Both the position numbers and the translations under genes were made by a program. Positions 9,090-18,579 of a DNA stretch of 64,000 bases are shown here, piece after piece (position 1 is the first letter of the stretch; the number at the start of each line of letters is the position of its first letter). The stretch comes from Alteromonas indica (GTDB lineage Bacteria > Pseudomonadota > Gammaproteobacteria > Enterobacterales > Alteromonadaceae): NCBI GenBank assembly GCA_003056425.1, contig PYVY01000017.1, positions 1-64,000 of the forward strand, read 5' to 3'. The notes beneath the pieces were generated by a model. That model had not been told where the DNA came from, ran no database searches, and saw nothing but the letters and a program-made list of their open reading frames with translations.

Positions 9090-9434
9090 TTACGATGACA
9101 GCTCGTGTAGCAACGTGTGCAATTCAGGCCGCCAGCCATATTGTTTAATACGTACCCGGTTACCGGTTATCTCTACCCCTTCCAATAGCAGTTTTTCGCG
9201 CTGTTCACAGGCTTTTTGTGAACCCGGCGGAAAAGCTATTTGGCCATTTGCCCGCACAATTCGGTGCCATGGAATAACCGATCCTGCTGGCGGATAACCC
9301 AGCGCTTTGCCCACTAGCCTGGCACGACCTGGCAATCCGGCCAGGTCGGCTATCTGTCCATAAGCGGCTACTTTGCCAGAGGGCACCAGCCTGACTACCG
9401 CAAAAATTTGATGGTAGCGGTTACAATTGGGCAT
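9090..9434 (-). CDS. Alkyltransferase-like protein (ATL), 114 aa
   Basis: This is the MGMT DNA-binding domain in stand-alone form. The helix VPSGKVAAYGQIADLAGLPG and the Arg finger region (GRARLVGKAL) are present, but the alkyl-acceptor motif PCHR reads PWHR, with Trp in place of the reactive Cys. ATL proteins therefore cannot transfer the alkyl group; they bind O6-alkylguanine, flip it out and hand the lesion to nucleotide excision repair. The length is normal for ATLs. The gene is divergent from the DTW gene, with only 33 bp between the starts. Confidence 0.88.
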   Translation of the reverse strand: MPNCNRYHQIFAVVRLVPSGKVAAYGQIADLAGLPGRARLVGKALGYPPAGSVIPWHRIVRANGQIAFPPGSQKACEQREKLLLEGVEITGNRVRIKQYGWRPELHTLLHELSS

Positions 9435-9467
9435 AATGTTTATCTGCCAAGTATAGCGAAAGAATCA

Positions 9468-10046
9468 ATGCGTAGTTATTGTAGCCAATGCGGCTTTCCT
9501 CAAGCCACCTGCCTGTGCCAGCATCTCAGCTCGATTATCAGCCCGGTAGAGCTGGTGATACTTCAACATAGTAAAGAGGCTACGCATGCTAAAAATACGG
9601 CTCGGTTAGTTAGCTTATGTGTTGAGAAAACCACTGTCTATAGCGGTATTCATACCTATGACTTTAATACGGCACAAACCCATATCGAACAGTCGGCGGC
9701 GGGTTTGGTGTACCCAGGGGAAAACAGCCAGCCAATAGAAAGTACTGCTTTTAGCGACCACCCGCCCCCGTTATTGATTTTGCTGGACGGTTCCTGGTCG
9801 CAGGCCTACGGCTTGTACCAGCGACTAAGCTGGCTACATCACCTTCCGCAATGGCACTTCAACCATGCCCCGCCGTCTGCTTACCGTATCAGACATACCG
9901 CCAGGGGATACAGCCTCTCCACGCTTGAGGCTGCCGCCTATGCCTTGCAGGTTGGCTACGGCGTCGATAGCCGGCCCTTGCATCAACTGCAACAAGCTAT
10001 GCAAGAGCAGTGGCGCGGGCCAGTGGCGCACCAACGGGGTAAATAA
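9468..10046 (+). CDS. tapT: DTW-domain tRNA-uridine aminocarboxypropyltransferase, 192 aa
   Basis: DTW-domain enzymes (TapT/YfiP in E. coli) add a 3-amino-3-carboxypropyl group from SAM to uridine 47 of tRNAs. The N-terminal cysteine cluster CSQCGFPQATCLC should bind zinc, and the DTW-type motif appears as LLDGSWSQA. I chose ATG 9468, just before the cysteine cluster; an upstream in-frame ATG at 9408 would overlap the divergent gene and add a tail not typical of the family. Gene symbol is by homology. Confidence 0.8.
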   Translation: MRSYCSQCGFPQATCLCQHLSSIISPVELVILQHSKEATHAKNTARLVSLCVEKTTVYSGIHTYDFNTAQTHIEQSAAGLVYPGENSQPIESTAFSDHPPPLLILLDGSWSQAYGLYQRLSWLHHLPQWHFNHAPPSAYRIRHTARGYSLSTLEAAAYALQVGYGVDSRPLHQLQQAMQEQWRGPVAHQRGK

Positions 10047-10097
10047 GCATATTGGCTTGGCAAAGCCCGGTTAGGTGAGGTTTACCGGCCCAGACTG

Positions 10098-11039
10098 TTA
10101 ATGACTGCTCAGCAGCCACAGTAACGGTAAAACCGTACACCAGATTAATAATAGAGCAATAAGTCGGGAAGATACAGGATTGGCCTGAAAGCTTGCAATG
10201 AGCACCTTTTCGTTCTGTAACCGGGTAATAGCATGTTCCAATGCATCTTTTCGATATTTGGACTGGCGTCCCAGGAAATACAGTTTTTTATCTATACGCT
10301 CAATCGCCTGGAGCTGAAATGTTCGGGCTTTCTGCGCGGCGCCCCACAGCACATTCAACGCAAATAGCACCATCAACCCTAAGCTAATGCTAACTGCCAC
10401 GCCTATCCATTCATGCTCAGCGCCAACCAGCCCGGTAACCGGTAGCAATAACAAAATAGCTAAAGCAGTAAACAGAACGTAGCGTACTACACCGGTCACT
10501 TTTTGTTGGCGCTTAATAGCCTCTATAGAATCGGGCAGACGGGTAAGAAAATGGCGGCGAAGAAAACGCGGCAAGCTTACCCCCTGAATAAAATACAGCC
10601 AGCCAAAAAACCAAAATGTGGTGGTAATAATCAATTGATACCACTGAGCCAGTGAGTTGGGCGCATGAGCCTCGCGCAGCCAGAGCACACAGGCTACCGC
10701 CAGCGTCACCGAAAGCACAGCCTGATTACGCAGCCTTACGCGTGCTCGTTTACGATAAAATGCGAAATGGCTTAAACTATTTTCATCCAGTAAATAGGCA
10801 AGCATCGCACTATTGGCGCGCCGATGCATCAACCTCAGGGCGGCCCAAAAGCAGGCGCTGAAAACGGTTAAAATACTGGTGATATTCACCACGGCCGTAA
10901 ACTGCTGATGCAGCAACACAGAGACGTCAAAGGCTGCCAGCAATAAAAATTGCAGCACCAGCGCGCCAGCAGCGTAGCATATAGGTGTTATCCACACCTG
11001 CGAACGAGCAGCGGTAGTTGATTGTAAGCTGATGGTCAT
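10098..11039 (-). CDS. Hypothetical inner-membrane protein, 313 aa
   Basis: I do not recognise the family. There are two hydrophobic segments in the first 70 residues, two around 105-155, two around 185-230 and one at the extreme C terminus, with basic loops between. The topology suggests six or seven membrane spans. A charged helical stretch at about 245-290 separates the last span from the others. It is convergent with the DTW gene and lies between it and the ATP synthase operon. No motif suggests transport or enzyme activity. Confidence 0.6.
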   Translation of the reverse strand: MTISLQSTTAARSQVWITPICYAAGALVLQFLLLAAFDVSVLLHQQFTAVVNITSILTVFSACFWAALRLMHRRANSAMLAYLLDENSLSHFAFYRKRARVRLRNQAVLSVTLAVACVLWLREAHAPNSLAQWYQLIITTTFWFFGWLYFIQGVSLPRFLRRHFLTRLPDSIEAIKRQQKVTGVVRYVLFTALAILLLLPVTGLVGAEHEWIGVAVSISLGLMVLFALNVLWGAAQKARTFQLQAIERIDKKLYFLGRQSKYRKDALEHAITRLQNEKVLIASFQANPVSSRLIALLLIWCTVLPLLWLLSSH

Positions 11040-11271
11040 AGGGCCTTTTCCATATTATTGGTCAAAGTCCTTTAACACTGTTGTGATGGCTGCGCTTAGG
11101 CAGTTATTATAATTTATCTGGCCCTCGGGGGAGCCTTTTCGCGATAGTGTACTTATTCAGCACTCAGGTGCAATAGATTTTAGCTATCTTTTTAGCTATA
11201 GCCTGCTATAGGTCTAACAGACGGGAATCAGGGCACCGCGTGAGCTACCAGCGGCTTTATTGCAGGCATAA

Positions 11272-11297
11272 AAAAACCCGGTAATGACCGGGTTTTT
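11272..11297. terminator. Bidirectional terminator after the atp operon
   Basis: AAAAACCCGGT and ACCGGGTTTTT form a perfect stem with a four-base loop. It has T runs on both strands and lies 19 bp beyond atpC, so it ends the ATP synthase transcript. Confidence 0.9.
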
Positions 11298-11315
11298 ACC
11301 ATCTATTGTGCTGCC

Positions 11316-11732
11316 TTACTTACGCAGTTTTTGAATTAATCGCAATTGAGCGATTGCTTCTGCCAGCTCCTGAGCGGCTTCTGCATAGTCAAAGTCAGCG
11401 CCTGGATTGGCGATGTGCTCTTCGGCACGACGTTTTGCCTCTTCAGCGGCCTGTTCGTCCAAATCTTCTGCACGAACGGCGGTGTCAGCCAGAACGGTAA
11501 CATTGCCAGGCTGTACTTCAAGCACGCCGCCCGCAACATATATCATTTCTTCTTCACCGTGCTGTTTAACTAAACGCACCATACCAGGTTTAATCGCAGT
11601 AATCAGTGGCGCGTGTCCTGGGTGGATACCCAGTTCACCTTCGCTGCCGGTCACCTGTAGTGTTTCAACACGGCCAGAAAAAATCTTTTGTTCCGCGCTT
11701 ACTACATCCAGATGAACTGTCATAGCTGCCAT
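11316..11732 (-). CDS. atpC: ATP synthase F1 epsilon subunit
   Basis: Epsilon forms part of the central stalk of F1 and can inhibit ATP hydrolysis. The N-terminal beta-sandwich (residues about 4-85, HLDVVSAEQKIFSG and GELGIHPGHAPL) is followed by a C-terminal helical hairpin with the expected Ala/Glu-rich helices. At 138 aa it has the usual length. It is the last gene of the operon, 65 bp after atpD and just before the terminator. Confidence 0.97.
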   Translation of the reverse strand: MAAMTVHLDVVSAEQKIFSGRVETLQVTGSEGELGIHPGHAPLITAIKPGMVRLVKQHGEEEMIYVAGGVLEVQPGNVTVLADTAVRAEDLDEQAAEEAKRRAEEHIANPGADFDYAEAAQELAEAIAQLRLIQKLRK

Positions 11733-11797
11733 ATAAACCTCCTAAAGTAGGTAGTCAACGTACTATTGGGCAACCTGTTACCAGGTTGCCTATACGC

Positions 11798-13183
11798 TTA
11801 CGCTTTCTTGGCTTTCTCTACGGCTTCTTCAATAGAACCAACCATATAGAAGGCTTGTTCAGGAAGATCGTCATATTCGCCATCCAGAATCGCTTTAAAG
11901 CCACCAATGGTGTCTTTTAACGAAACGTATTTGCCCGGCGCGCCGGTAAATACTTCTGCTACGAAGAAAGGCTGAGACAGGAAGCGTTGAATTTTACGTG
12001 CACGGGTAACTACCAGCTTGTCTTCTTCAGACAGCTCGTCCATACCCAGAATCGCGATGATATCTTTTAGCTCTTTATAACGCTGTAACACGGTTTGAAC
12101 ACCACGTGCTACGTCATAATGTTGCTGACCAATAACCAACGGATCCAGCTGACGAGATGTTGAGTCCAAAGGATCTACCGCAGGGTAAATACCTAAAGAG
12201 GCAATATCACGCGACAATACAACCGTTGCATCCAAGTGAGCAAAGGTGGTGGCCGGTGACGGGTCAGTCAAGTCATCTGCCGGTACATATACCGCCTGGA
12301 TAGAGGTGATTGAACCCGTTTTGGTTGAAGCGATACGTTCTTGCAGAACACCCATTTCTTCAGCCAGTGTAGGCTGGTAACCTACCGCTGAAGGCATACG
12401 ACCCAACAGAGCCGATACTTCGGTTCCGGCAAGCGTATAACGGTAGATGTTATCTACAAAGAACAGTACATCACGGCCTTCGTCACGGAATTTCTCGGCC
12501 ATAGTAAGACCGGTCAATGCAACACGCAAACGGTTACCCGGTGGCTCGTTCATCTGACCGTATACCAGCGATACTTTATCCAGTACGTTTGATTCGTTCA
12601 TCTCATGATAGAAGTCGTTACCTTCACGGGTACGCTCACCTACACCAGCGAATACAGAGAAACCACTGTGCTCGATAGCGATGTTACGGATAAGCTCCAT
12701 CATGTTTACAGTTTTACCTACACCGGCACCACCGAACAAACCAACTTTACCACCTTTGGCAAACGGGCATACCAGGTCGATTACCTTGATACCTGTTTCC
12801 AACAGTTCTATCGAGGTAGACTGTTCTTCGTAGCTTGGCGCTGCGCGGTGAATAGACATACGCTCTTCTTCACCAATAGGGCCAGCTTCATCAATAGGGT
12901 TACCTAATACGTCCATGATACGGCCCAAAGTGGCAGTACCAACAGGAACAGAAATAGGATGACCGGTGTTATCCACTGCCAGTCCACGTTGCAGACCATC
13001 GGTAGAACCCAGAGCGATGGTACGTACAATACCGCCGCCTAGCTGCTGTTGCACTTCCAGCGTTAGGCCAGATAAGTCACCTTGGGTGACTCGTAGTGCG
13101 TCGTATACACTTGGTACCGCATCTTGTGGAAATTCAATATCCACAACGGCGCCAATGATTTGGACGACCTTACCTTGACTCAT
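11798..13183 (-). CDS. atpD: ATP synthase F1 beta subunit
   Basis: This is the catalytic subunit of F1. The P-loop GGAGVGKT, the catalytic GERTREGND and the Walker B stretch VLFFVDNIYRYT are all present. The length of 461 aa is normal. It lies between atpG and atpC in the operon, with gaps of 33 and 65 bp. Nothing unusual is seen. Confidence 0.98.
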   Translation of the reverse strand: MSQGKVVQIIGAVVDIEFPQDAVPSVYDALRVTQGDLSGLTLEVQQQLGGGIVRTIALGSTDGLQRGLAVDNTGHPISVPVGTATLGRIMDVLGNPIDEAGPIGEEERMSIHRAAPSYEEQSTSIELLETGIKVIDLVCPFAKGGKVGLFGGAGVGKTVNMMELIRNIAIEHSGFSVFAGVGERTREGNDFYHEMNESNVLDKVSLVYGQMNEPPGNRLRVALTGLTMAEKFRDEGRDVLFFVDNIYRYTLAGTEVSALLGRMPSAVGYQPTLAEEMGVLQERIASTKTGSITSIQAVYVPADDLTDPSPATTFAHLDATVVLSRDIASLGIYPAVDPLDSTSRQLDPLVIGQQHYDVARGVQTVLQRYKELKDIIAILGMDELSEEDKLVVTRARKIQRFLSQPFFVAEVFTGAPGKYVSLKDTIGGFKAILDGEYDDLPEQAFYMVGSIEEAVEKAKKA

Positions 13184-13216
13184 AATTTGTCCTCGTTATC
13201 TTTTCTAAACCTTTGC

Positions 13217-14077
13217 CTACACCGCAGAGGCGCCGCTAACAATCTCACTGATTTCTTGTGTGATTGCTGCCTGACGTGCCTTGTTGTATACCAGTTGCAG
13301 ATCATCAATAAGATCGCCTGCGTTGTCGGTAGCTGCTTTCATGGCTACCATTCGGGCAGCCTGCTCAGAAGCAGCATTTTCTACCACGCCCTGATATACC
13401 TGAGACTCAATGTAACGAACCATCAACGACTCCAGAATTTCTTTTGGGTCTGGTTCATATATGTAGTCCCAGCGATGCTGATACTGTTCGTCTTCTGACT
13501 TTGGCAAAGGCAGTAATTGATTGATCACTGGCTTTTGCGTCATGGTATTAACAAAGTCATTGTAAACTAGGAAAACCCGGTCCAATTTACCTTCGTCGTA
13601 CGCTTTTAACATTACACGTACTACCCCAACCACATCGCTGACAGTAGGCTTATCGCCCATGCCTGACTCTGCCGCCAGTACATTGCCACCGAAGCGATTG
13701 AAAAAAGCACATGCCTTTGCACCAAACGCTGCAAAGTCTACTTCTACGTCTTTTTCGCGCCAGGCTTTCACTTCCTGAGCGACGAGCTTAAATTCGTTGG
13801 TGTTCAAGCCACCACATAGCCCGCGATCGGTAGAAATAACAATGTAGCCAACCCGTTTCACGTCACGCTCTTCAAGGTAAGGGTGACGGTATTCCAGATT
13901 ACCGTTAGCGATGTGACCAATCACTTTAAGCATATTCTGTGCATATGGACGACCAGTAGTCATTCGTTCCTGCGCCTTTTTCATTTTAGACGCGGCAACC
14001 ATTTCCATAGCACTGGTAATTTTTTGAGTATTCTTAATACTCCCAATCTTACCTTTAATCTCTTTACCGCTGGCCAT
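13217..14077 (-). CDS. atpG: ATP synthase F1 gamma subunit
   Basis: Gamma is the rotating shaft of F1. The N-terminal helix MASGKEIKGKIGSIKNTQKITSAMEMVAASKM and the C-terminal helix with MKAATDNAGDLI are the conserved coiled coil that enters the alpha3beta3 ring. The length of 286 aa is normal. It is part of the atp operon. Confidence 0.97.
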   Translation of the reverse strand: MASGKEIKGKIGSIKNTQKITSAMEMVAASKMKKAQERMTTGRPYAQNMLKVIGHIANGNLEYRHPYLEERDVKRVGYIVISTDRGLCGGLNTNEFKLVAQEVKAWREKDVEVDFAAFGAKACAFFNRFGGNVLAAESGMGDKPTVSDVVGVVRVMLKAYDEGKLDRVFLVYNDFVNTMTQKPVINQLLPLPKSEDEQYQHRWDYIYEPDPKEILESLMVRYIESQVYQGVVENAASEQAARMVAMKAATDNAGDLIDDLQLVYNKARQAAITQEISEIVSGASAV

Positions 14078-14130
14078 GACTATCTCCCGTTAACCTAACG
14101 TTGTGCTGACCTTTCGGTCAGCACCACTGA

Positions 14131-15672
14131 TTACCACGTTTGTGTCGCTTTGAACTTTTTCAAAGCTTCATCAAGTTGCGCAGCAATGTCGTCGTTGTAG
14201 TTACCAGACTCATCGATAGTCTTCATCAGCTCTGCATGGTCGCTGTTCATGTACGAGTGCAAGGCTGATTCAAAATCCAGAATCTTGTCTAGTGCGACGT
14301 CTTTCAGGAAACCCTTCTCTACGGCGAACAAAGACACACCCATGTCAGCAATAGACAGTGGTGAATATTGTTTTTGTTTCATCAGCTCAGTAACGCGCTC
14401 ACCGTGTTCAAGTTGTTCACGGGTAGCATCATCAAGGTCAGATGCGAACTGCGAGAATGCCGCAAGCTCACGATACTGGGCCAGGGCCAGACGAATACCA
14501 CCGCCCAGCTTTTTGATGATTTTTGTTTGCGCTGCACCACCAACCCGCGATACCGAAATACCAGCATTAACCGCTGGACGGATACCGGCGTTAAATAAGT
14601 CAGTTTCCAGGAAGATCTGACCGTCAGTAATCGAAATTACGTTGGTAGGTACGAATGCTGATACATCACCCGCTTGCGTTTCGATGATAGGCAACGCAGT
14701 CAGTGAGCCCGTTTTGCCTTTAACTTCACCATTGGTGAAGCGCTCAACAAAATGCTCATTAACCCGAGCTGCACGTTCCAACAAACGCGAGTGAAGATAG
14801 AAAACGTCACCAGGGTAAGCTTCACGACCAGGCGGACGCTTCAACAGCAACGAAATTTGACGATAGGCCACAGCCTGCTTCGACAAATCATCATATACAA
14901 TTAGTGCATCTTCACCGCGGTCACGGAAGAATTCACCCATGGTACAACCAGAATATGGTGCCAGGTATTGCAACGCTGCAGACTCAGAAGCAGAAGCAGC
15001 AACAACAATGGTATGAGCCATTGCGCCATGCTCTTCCAGCTTACGAACTACGTTAGCAATAGTGGATGACTTTTGACCAATCGCAACGTACACACACTTA
15101 ATGCCTGTACCTTTTTGATTGATAATGGCATCAACGGCCATTGCGGTTTTACCTGTTTGACGGTCACCGATAATCAGCTCACGCTGACCACGACCTACCG
15201 GAATCATCGCATCAACAGACTTGTAACCAGTTTGTACTGGTTGGTCTACCGATTGACGCTCGATTACGCCAGGGGCAATCTTTTCTACCGGCTCAAAACC
15301 AGCTGCGTCGATTGAACCTTTACCATCAATTGGCTCACCCAGGGTATTCACTACTCGGCCCAGCAGCGCACGGCCTACCGGAACTTCCAGGATACGCCCG
15401 GTGGATTGTACTTTTGTGCCTTCTGTCAGGTCCGCATAGGGACCCATTACAACCGCACCTACTGAGTCTCGCTCAAGGTTTAGTGCAATTGCATAACGTC
15501 CGCCAGGAAGCTCGATCATCTCGCCTTGTTTAACATCGGCAAGGCCATGAATACGGATAATACCGTCGGTAACTGCAACGATTGAACCTTCGTTGCGTGC
15601 TTCACTGGTTACGTTGAACTGTTCAATTCTCTTTTTGATCAGTTCTGCAATTTCAGTGGAATTAAGTTGCAT
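14131..15672 (-). CDS. atpA: ATP synthase F1 alpha subunit
   Basis: This is the regulatory nucleotide-binding subunit of F1. The P-loop GDRQTGKTA and the downstream DDLSKQAVAYRQISLLLKRPPGREAYPGD signature are present. The length of 513 aa matches E. coli. It is separated from atpH by 13 bp and from atpG by 53 bp. Confidence 0.98.
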   Translation of the reverse strand: MQLNSTEIAELIKKRIEQFNVTSEARNEGSIVAVTDGIIRIHGLADVKQGEMIELPGGRYAIALNLERDSVGAVVMGPYADLTEGTKVQSTGRILEVPVGRALLGRVVNTLGEPIDGKGSIDAAGFEPVEKIAPGVIERQSVDQPVQTGYKSVDAMIPVGRGQRELIIGDRQTGKTAMAVDAIINQKGTGIKCVYVAIGQKSSTIANVVRKLEEHGAMAHTIVVAASASESAALQYLAPYSGCTMGEFFRDRGEDALIVYDDLSKQAVAYRQISLLLKRPPGREAYPGDVFYLHSRLLERAARVNEHFVERFTNGEVKGKTGSLTALPIIETQAGDVSAFVPTNVISITDGQIFLETDLFNAGIRPAVNAGISVSRVGGAAQTKIIKKLGGGIRLALAQYRELAAFSQFASDLDDATREQLEHGERVTELMKQKQYSPLSIADMGVSLFAVEKGFLKDVALDKILDFESALHSYMNSDHAELMKTIDESGNYNDDIAAQLDEALKKFKATQTW

Positions 15673-15685
15673 GCTCTTATCCCCG

Positions 15686-16219
15686 TTATGCTTGCAACGT
15701 ATCTGCCAGACGAGCCAGTTTTGTTTTTACTGAACCGTCTATTACTGTGTCACCGGCTTTTACTACAAAGCCAGCTACCAGCGCAGGATCTACGTTACAA
15801 TTAAGCTTCACTTTACGTGCCAAACGTTCTTCTAATGTTGCCGAAATCTGTGCTTGCTGCTGGGCAGACAAAATAGAAGCAGAAGTAAGTTCTACTTCAA
15901 TCTCTTTGTCGTACTCAGCTTTGAACATATCAAACATTTCACTGATTTTAGGCAACGCAACCAAACGCTCATTTTCTGCCAAAACCTTGATCAGGTTCTG
16001 ACCGTGTAGGTCGAGTTGTTCACCACACACATTGACAAAAATCTCTGCCAGCGTATCCGCGGCGACCGCACCAGTTAATAACTGGTGCATATCGTCGTTA
16101 GCAGCAACCTGACTGGCAAATGCCAGCATGTCCTGCCACTGGGCAATGGTGTTGTGCTCGACTGCGAAATCGAAAGCTGCTTTAGCGTAAGGACGAGCAA
16201 CGGTTGTCAATTCAGACAT
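15686..16219 (-). CDS. atpH: ATP synthase F1 delta subunit
   Basis: Delta joins the peripheral stalk to the top of F1. The N-terminal helical domain (TVARPYAKAAFDFAVEH) and the C-terminal strand region (VDPALVAGFVVKAGDTVIDGSVKTKLARL) are typical. The length of 177 aa is normal. It starts 14 bp after atpF ends. Confidence 0.97.
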   Translation of the reverse strand: MSELTTVARPYAKAAFDFAVEHNTIAQWQDMLAFASQVAANDDMHQLLTGAVAADTLAEIFVNVCGEQLDLHGQNLIKVLAENERLVALPKISEMFDMFKAEYDKEIEVELTSASILSAQQQAQISATLEERLARKVKLNCNVDPALVAGFVVKAGDTVIDGSVKTKLARLADTLQA

Positions 16220-16233
16220 GGCTCATCTCCTTC

Positions 16234-16704
16234 TTAAAGCTCAGCGACAAGTTTTGCAACAATGTCGTTATGGGCTTGTGCATCAATTTCGCGCTGCAGG
16301 ATTTGCTGCGCGCCAGCAACTGCCAGAGCAGCCACATGCTTACGCAATTCCTCTTTGGCACGATTGCGTTCAGCTTCAATCTCGGCATAACCAGATGCGA
16401 TAATTTTTTCGCGTTCGGCATGGCCTTTCTGCGTTTCTTCATCAACAAGTTGATTCGCACGCTTCTTGGCCTGTTCGATAATTTCAGCTGCTTGCGCTTT
16501 AGCCTCTTTTAGTTGCTCCGTCGCTTTTTGCTGAGCAAGCTCTAAGTCTTTTTCAGCACGCTCTGAAGCTTCAAGGCCATCGGCAATCTTCTTTTGACGC
16601 TCTTCAATCGCGGCCAATAGTGGCGGCCATACGTACTTCATGCAGAACCACACGAAGACCATAAACGCGATTAATTGACCTATTAGAGTGGCGTTAATAT
16701 TCAC
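16234..16704 (-). CDS. atpF: ATP synthase F0 b subunit
   Basis: The b subunit forms the peripheral stalk. One N-terminal membrane span (residues about 6-26, ending in PPLLAAIEERQKKIADGL) is followed by a long charged coiled coil. The length of 156 aa matches E. coli b. A GGAGGAG ribosome binding site precedes it. Confidence 0.97.
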   Translation of the reverse strand: MNINATLIGQLIAFMVFVWFCMKYVWPPLLAAIEERQKKIADGLEASERAEKDLELAQQKATEQLKEAKAQAAEIIEQAKKRANQLVDEETQKGHAEREKIIASGYAEIEAERNRAKEELRKHVAALAVAGAQQILQREIDAQAHNDIVAKLVAEL

Positions 16705-16752
16705 GACCGCTCCTCCTCATAATGTTCGCTAATAGACGTTAGTTTTATAAAA

Positions 16753-16974
16753 TTAAGCACCAACAGCGAACAGAAGGTATAGAGCGATACCAACACCAAT
16801 CATCGCGATAGCGTCGATAAGACCCGCTACGATGAACATCTTAACTTGCAGTTGTGGGGCCAGTTCAGGTTGACGAGCAGCAGATTCCAGGAATTTACCA
16901 CCTAACAGACCAAAACCAATAGCAGTACCCAAGGCACCCAGACCGATTAATAGTGCAACAGCGATGTATAACAT
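16753..16974 (-). CDS. atpE: ATP synthase F0 c subunit
   Basis: The c subunit forms the proton-driven rotor ring. It is a hairpin of two membrane helices joined by the polar loop ARQPEL, and the proton-carrying carboxylate is Asp54 in GLIDAIAMIGVG. At 73 aa it is a few residues shorter at the N terminus than the 79-aa E. coli protein; GGAG six bases before the ATG supports this start. Confidence 0.97.
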   Translation of the reverse strand: MLYIAVALLIGLGALGTAIGFGLLGGKFLESAARQPELAPQLQVKMFIVAGLIDAIAMIGVGIALYLLFAVGA

Positions 16975-17071
16975 TTACGTCTCCGATTTAAGTTAAAAAT
17001 TAAAGTTAAAAGTTAAAATTGAATAGTGTTGGCAGCCGATTCCAGGTCGACGTGCCAACGCCGGTACTTCT

Positions 17072-17932
17072 TTAATGGTCTTCGTGAGCAAGGCTCAGGT
17101 ATACCACAGTAAGCATCATGAAAATGAACGCCTGCAGCACGATAACCAAAATGTGGAACACAGCCCATGGGAAGTGCAGCGGCAATTGCCAGAGGCCCAG
17201 GGTTGCGATAAGAATAAAGATAAGCTCACCGGCATACAGGTTACCGAATAACCGCAGTGCCAATGAGAACGGGCGCGCCAGTAAGGTAACGGTTTCCAGA
17301 ATGAAATTCACCGGAATCATCGACCAATGGTTAAACGGCTGCATTGTCAGTTCTTTGATAAAACCGCCTACACCCTTCACTTTGATAGAGTAAAACAGAA
17401 TCAAGAAGAACACGCCTAGCGCCAGAGCCAAAGTCAGGTTCAAATCAGTGGTAGGTACCACTTTCATATACACATTATGCGGGTCCACACCGGTAGCAGC
17501 GTTAGCTATTTGGCCGGCGGCCCAAGGTAGTAGGTCTACCGGTACAAGGTCCATCAGGTTCATCAGGAAAACCCATACAAAGATGGTCAGACCTAATGGA
17601 GCAATCAGGTTGTTTCGGCCATGAAATGTATCGCGTACGTTTGTATTAACAAACTCAACAACAATTTCGATGAATGCCTGTGTTTTACCTGGAACGCCGG
17701 TTGTCGCGCTTTTTGCGACGCGGCGGAATAACCATAAAAACAATACGCCCAATGCAATAGACCAGCCCATGGTGTCGATATTCCAGACCCAAAAGCCAGC
17801 TTCCTGACATACCGTTGAAGCATGTTCCAATTCCTTACCATGACTAAATTTCAGACCATCGTCTGTCATACACATGGTGGCATTGGTCAAGTGGTGGAGA
17901 ATATACTCTTGTGTAGTTTGCTCAGCTGCCAT
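17072..17932 (-). CDS. atpB: ATP synthase F0 a subunit
   Basis: The a subunit provides the proton half-channels beside the c ring. The essential Arg is in the helix LLARPFSLALRLFGNLYAGE. The N-terminal ~50 residues form a periplasmic segment with two cysteines, followed by the usual hydrophobic spans. I chose ATG 17932; a TTG four codons upstream is also open, and neither has a strong ribosome binding site. Confidence 0.95.
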   Translation of the reverse strand: MAAEQTTQEYILHHLTNATMCMTDDGLKFSHGKELEHASTVCQEAGFWVWNIDTMGWSIALGVLFLWLFRRVAKSATTGVPGKTQAFIEIVVEFVNTNVRDTFHGRNNLIAPLGLTIFVWVFLMNLMDLVPVDLLPWAAGQIANAATGVDPHNVYMKVVPTTDLNLTLALALGVFFLILFYSIKVKGVGGFIKELTMQPFNHWSMIPVNFILETVTLLARPFSLALRLFGNLYAGELIFILIATLGLWQLPLHFPWAVFHILVIVLQAFIFMMLTVVYLSLAHEDH

Positions 17933-18001
17933 GTTTAAACCCAAAGTTGAAAGTGTAAAAATCGGTCCTGTGCTTCAATTTGCGCTATCTGCGCCGCTTT
18001 T

Positions 18002-18415
18002 TTATCGTTGTTGGTGCTGTTGAAGCAAGGCCAGCCAGTAGCTGACCGTAGCTATCGCATACCCCAAAAAAAGGGCCAGGGGGATAACATTCAGCCCCTT
18101 AAATGCAATAACAAATAAAATAATACTCAATGCCAGTTTGACTTTCGCGCCCTGGCTAAAACTTCGGGCCACCTGCTGATTTTGCCGGGCCCCGGCATAC
18201 CTAAAGGCAAATACCGCAAAAACACTATTGGGCAGTATGCTGATTAACGCGCCGGTAAATACAGATAACCCCGGCAAAAACCCCATGCTCAGCATAAAAA
18301 TTGCGCTTAATATCGTACTGACCAGGGCCTGCGTTGCGATAGCCCGTTTCGCTATCTTTTTACCATTTGCTGCTAAGTCAGGTCGCACTATGCTTATCAA
18401 CTTGTTTCTGCCCAA
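18002..18415 (-). CDS. atpI: ATP synthase assembly protein I
   Basis: A small membrane protein with four hydrophobic segments, first gene of the atp operon, as is normal in gammaproteobacteria. AtpI assists assembly of the c ring. The family is recognised mainly by position, size (137 aa) and topology, with basic residues before the first span. Confidence 0.85.
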   Translation of the reverse strand: MGRNKLISIVRPDLAANGKKIAKRAIATQALVSTILSAIFMLSMGFLPGLSVFTGALISILPNSVFAVFAFRYAGARQNQQVARSFSQGAKVKLALSIILFVIAFKGLNVIPLALFLGYAIATVSYWLALLQQHQQR

Positions 18416-18579
18416 CTAAAAAGCGTCAGAAGTATACTGTTTTACCGATAATTTTCAACAGCGCATCGTATATTGAAAGTCATTCTGAAAATATTCTGTG
18501 GTGATAACGTTACAGGCGCCATTCTAGGCACAAACCCGTTCACATTTCGACCAAATATTTAACAAAAATAAAGCAAATA